Shown here piece by piece: positions 62,312 to 64,000 of a stretch of 64,000 nucleotides of DNA (position 1 is the stretch's first letter; every line of letters begins with the position of its first letter). The DNA lies in assembly GCA_903824575.1 (NCBI GenBank), contig CAIJXJ010000224.1, positions 17,320 to 81,319 on the forward strand, in the 5' to 3' direction. Source of the DNA: an uncultured Methylobacillus sp. GTDB lineage: Bacteria; Pseudomonadota; Gammaproteobacteria; Burkholderiales; Methylophilaceae. Both the position numbers and the translations under genes were made by a program. A model generated the notes under the pieces. That model had not been told where the DNA came from, searched no databases, and worked only from the letters and a program-made list of their open reading frames with translations.

Positions 62312-63856
62312 TTAAAAGTCCAACTGACCACGGAACGTAATCGCTTTTTCACCATCGGCAATGCCTATTATATTGCCAATATTGTTCTTCACTCCTATGG
62401 TCCCGCCTTCAAATCTTGTGTCGATATAGTTAAGTACCAGACGGGCATTGGGATTGAGTATCCAAGTTACGGCACCGGTCCATGCACGCGCTCCTGTAGG
62501 AGTGCTGGTGTTGGCCCAAGGAGTTCCAACTTTTGCTACGGCACCAACACCATTTGCAAAATCACCTGCGTCATATTCGGAGTATCTTAGGCCTAAAACA
62601 ATGGCACCAGTGCCCATATCCTTCAAGCTAAAGTCATGCTTAGGTTTGATTCGCCCCCAACTGCCATCAGCATTATAGGTGTCTGCATAGTGCTCGCCAG
62701 TCATGAGCCAGTTCGCCGATGCATACCATGCATTGATATCCTTATCAAATGCGCCTATGGCACCAGCCGTAGTTGAAATTCCCTGGTAATTATTAGTCAC
62801 GTATTCTGATTGAAATTTGACGGGGCCATAGGCAAAAGCAGCCTCAGCGCCCCACCGGGTACGTTCGATATCACTTCCTGCCGCAATACCAAGACCAGTA
62901 GGGATAAAGAAAGTAATGCCATTGGCTTCGGTCTTCGAGGCTGCATTACCTTGACCGACTAAGAAGGTATTTGTTGTCAAGTTATTGGTATTTGAGCCCT
63001 GGTTCCCGGAAATATAACCATGTGAAAAGCTTCCCCCAACATGGATCACACTATTGTCAAGATTTGCAAACTTTGCCAGATTGACTATACCTCGGCCGAT
63101 TATGTCGGGACTATCAACTTGTGTATCTAAATTATCTGCGTTCTTACCTCGACCAGTGGATATTGCTAAACCATAGTAGGCACCTTCAATCGGTGCTCCA
63201 TGGACCATGGCTCCACGTTCCTTACTGGGGATGAGCGCTTCGGTCAGTGCACGTTCTGTAAAGTCGGTAAAGATATCGCTTGTATTTCTCTCGAGGCCAA
63301 AAGGCATATTGAATTGACCAAATCTAAACTTGGCCTGGCTCCACCAGTTAATGCCAAAATAGGCTTGATCCAGAATCGTTTTGGTTGGGGATGTCCCACT
63401 ACCTATGGATGAGATGTTAGATTGTTGTGCGAAGTCCCCTGTGGCATTGAAGTCATAGGCACCATAAATTTTGCCTTGAAGTGTAATAAATGCACGGCGC
63501 AGGTCCCATGTATCAGCATTCTGAGCGTTGGATTTTCCAAACGAGTGATAATCAGCCTGAACCCGGCCGTTCAGATAGATCGCATTCTGGCCATCTGAAG
63601 ATTGGAAACCAAACCCACTGTCACCGGTTTTAATGACAGGAGCATTTTTCTTTTCGACAGTTAATTTCTCATCGGTCTTTTCATTGCTGTGTTTAAGAGC
63701 ACTGATTTCTTCCGCCATATCATGCATCTTCTGATTCATCTCTTGCATCATAGCGCGCATTTTTTCGAGTTCTTCACTGTCGCTGGCAGATGCTTGGCCG
63801 GTGAGCCCAAAAACAATGACGATTAGTGAAGAGATGATTTTTCTGTTGAAAGGCAT
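62312..63856 (-). CDS. OprP/OprO-type (phosphate-selective) porin
   Basis: An outer membrane beta-barrel porin of 514 residues. A signal peptide (1-~24) is followed by a Met-rich coiled coil (~27-66, EELEKMRAMMQEMNQKMHDM) that could trimerise in the periplasm. The barrel starts with AIYLNGRVQADYHSFGKS and DLRRAFITLQGKIYGAYDFN, typical of OprP/OprO, and ends with ITFRGQLDF, an outer membrane terminal Phe signature. Phosphate or polyphosphate preference is not established; no Pho box is seen in the 144 bp upstream. Its codon use is AT-richer than neighbours, hinting at a different history. Confidence 0.88.
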   Translation of the reverse strand: MPFNRKIISSLIVIVFGLTGQASASDSEELEKMRAMMQEMNQKMHDMAEEISALKHSNEKTDEKLTVEKKNAPVIKTGDSGFGFQSSDGQNAIYLNGRVQADYHSFGKSNAQNADTWDLRRAFITLQGKIYGAYDFNATGDFAQQSNISSIGSGTSPTKTILDQAYFGINWWSQAKFRFGQFNMPFGLERNTSDIFTDFTERALTEALIPSKERGAMVHGAPIEGAYYGLAISTGRGKNADNLDTQVDSPDIIGRGIVNLAKFANLDNSVIHVGGSFSHGYISGNQGSNTNNLTTNTFLVGQGNAASKTEANGITFFIPTGLGIAAGSDIERTRWGAEAAFAYGPVKFQSEYVTNNYQGISTTAGAIGAFDKDINAWYASANWLMTGEHYADTYNADGSWGRIKPKHDFSLKDMGTGAIVLGLRYSEYDAGDFANGVGAVAKVGTPWANTSTPTGARAWTGAVTWILNPNARLVLNYIDTRFEGGTIGVKNNIGNIIGIADGEKAITFRGQLDF

Positions 63857-64000
63857 TCCTTAGTCGATTCTGAATAATACGTTTAACGCTGGCTCAATGA
63901 CTGAATTCTAAAACAAGCCATCCCAGTTTCGGCAATCCAGTTCCCCAAGACGGCCATGACAAGGACGCAAAAAAGCCGGATGGCTCTGAGGATCATACGC
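63857..64000. other. Window edge upstream of the porin gene
   Basis: 144 bp to the window end, holding the leftward porin promoter region. No Pho-box repeat (CTGTCAT type) is evident and no convincing partial gene can be read from the edge. Confidence 0.35.

Noticed and set aside
63857..64000. Pho box before the porin gene
   Set aside because: No pair of CTGTCAT-type repeats is visible, so phosphate control is not supported by the sequence shown.

Overview
This 64 kb window is a chromosomal segment of a motile Gram-negative bacterium, most likely a betaproteobacterium (Nitrosomonadales or Gallionellales-like; inference). Pointers are a complete lateral flg cluster with FlgH and FlgI, CheZ-type chemotaxis, flrBC-type flagellar control, GluQ, a proteobacterial single-chain PurL, and a flavocytochrome c sulfide dehydrogenase-like pair suggesting sulfur or chemolithotrophic metabolism. 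No tRNA, rRNA, insertion sequence, prophage or CRISPR array was seen.

Layout. (1) 0.1-12.2 kb is an alpha-glucan (glycogen) locus. Leftward run a GH57 hydrolase/transferase and the branching enzyme GlgB. Divergently, rightward, run a plant-type alpha-glucan, water dikinase (GWD), a phosphoglucan, water dikinase (PWD) fused to an N-terminal xylose-isomerase/endonuclease IV-type TIM barrel, and a free TIM barrel protein. This is the standout of the window: an apparent bacterial two-dikinase glucan-phosphorylation system with an unassigned metal-dependent TIM barrel partner. (2) 12.4-18.3 kb holds housekeeping and single genes: TPR/2OG-Fe(II) oxygenase, RsuA, TrmH-family methyltransferase, Hsp33, a class I methyltransferase and GluQ. 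(3) 17.4-27.3 kb is a tight leftward ten-gene run: CZB chemoreceptor, two CheV, CheY, CheZ, CheA, an EAL-like/HDOD protein, PilU, a DUF3301 protein and GluQ. (4) 27.4-33.0 kb has the FlrB/FlrC two-component pair, an isolated fliE with a sigma-28-type promoter, and a hybrid sensor kinase. (5) 33.1-43.0 kb has a FkbM-like protein, PurL, a secreted ankyrin protein, and an electron-transfer operon (cytochrome c, FCSD flavoprotein, PQQ-type dehydrogenase, unknown periplasmic protein, SMP-30-like propeller). (6) 43.1-56.3 kb is the flagellar rod/hook/ring cluster flgA (leftward), a diguanylate cyclase, then flgBCDEFGHIJ and flgKL, with a sigma-54-type promoter before flgB and a sigma-28-type promoter before flgK. 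(7) 56.3-64.0 kb has SerB, SucCD, a secreted ankyrin protein overlapping NadE, and an OprP/OprO-like porin.

How the parts fit. The glucan locus has no GlgA, GlgC or GlgP, so it modifies or remodels polymer made elsewhere. The chemotaxis run, flrBC and flg cluster form one motility island with c-di-GMP links (EAL/HDOD protein, GGDEF cyclase) and a type IV pilus retraction ATPase. Intergenic DNA between 42 and 49 kb is unusual: GGGACTAGGGGCTAGG-type hairpin elements recur, two of them containing the stop codon of the preceding gene, and 13 perfect CCCCAGT heptamers lie upstream of flgB.
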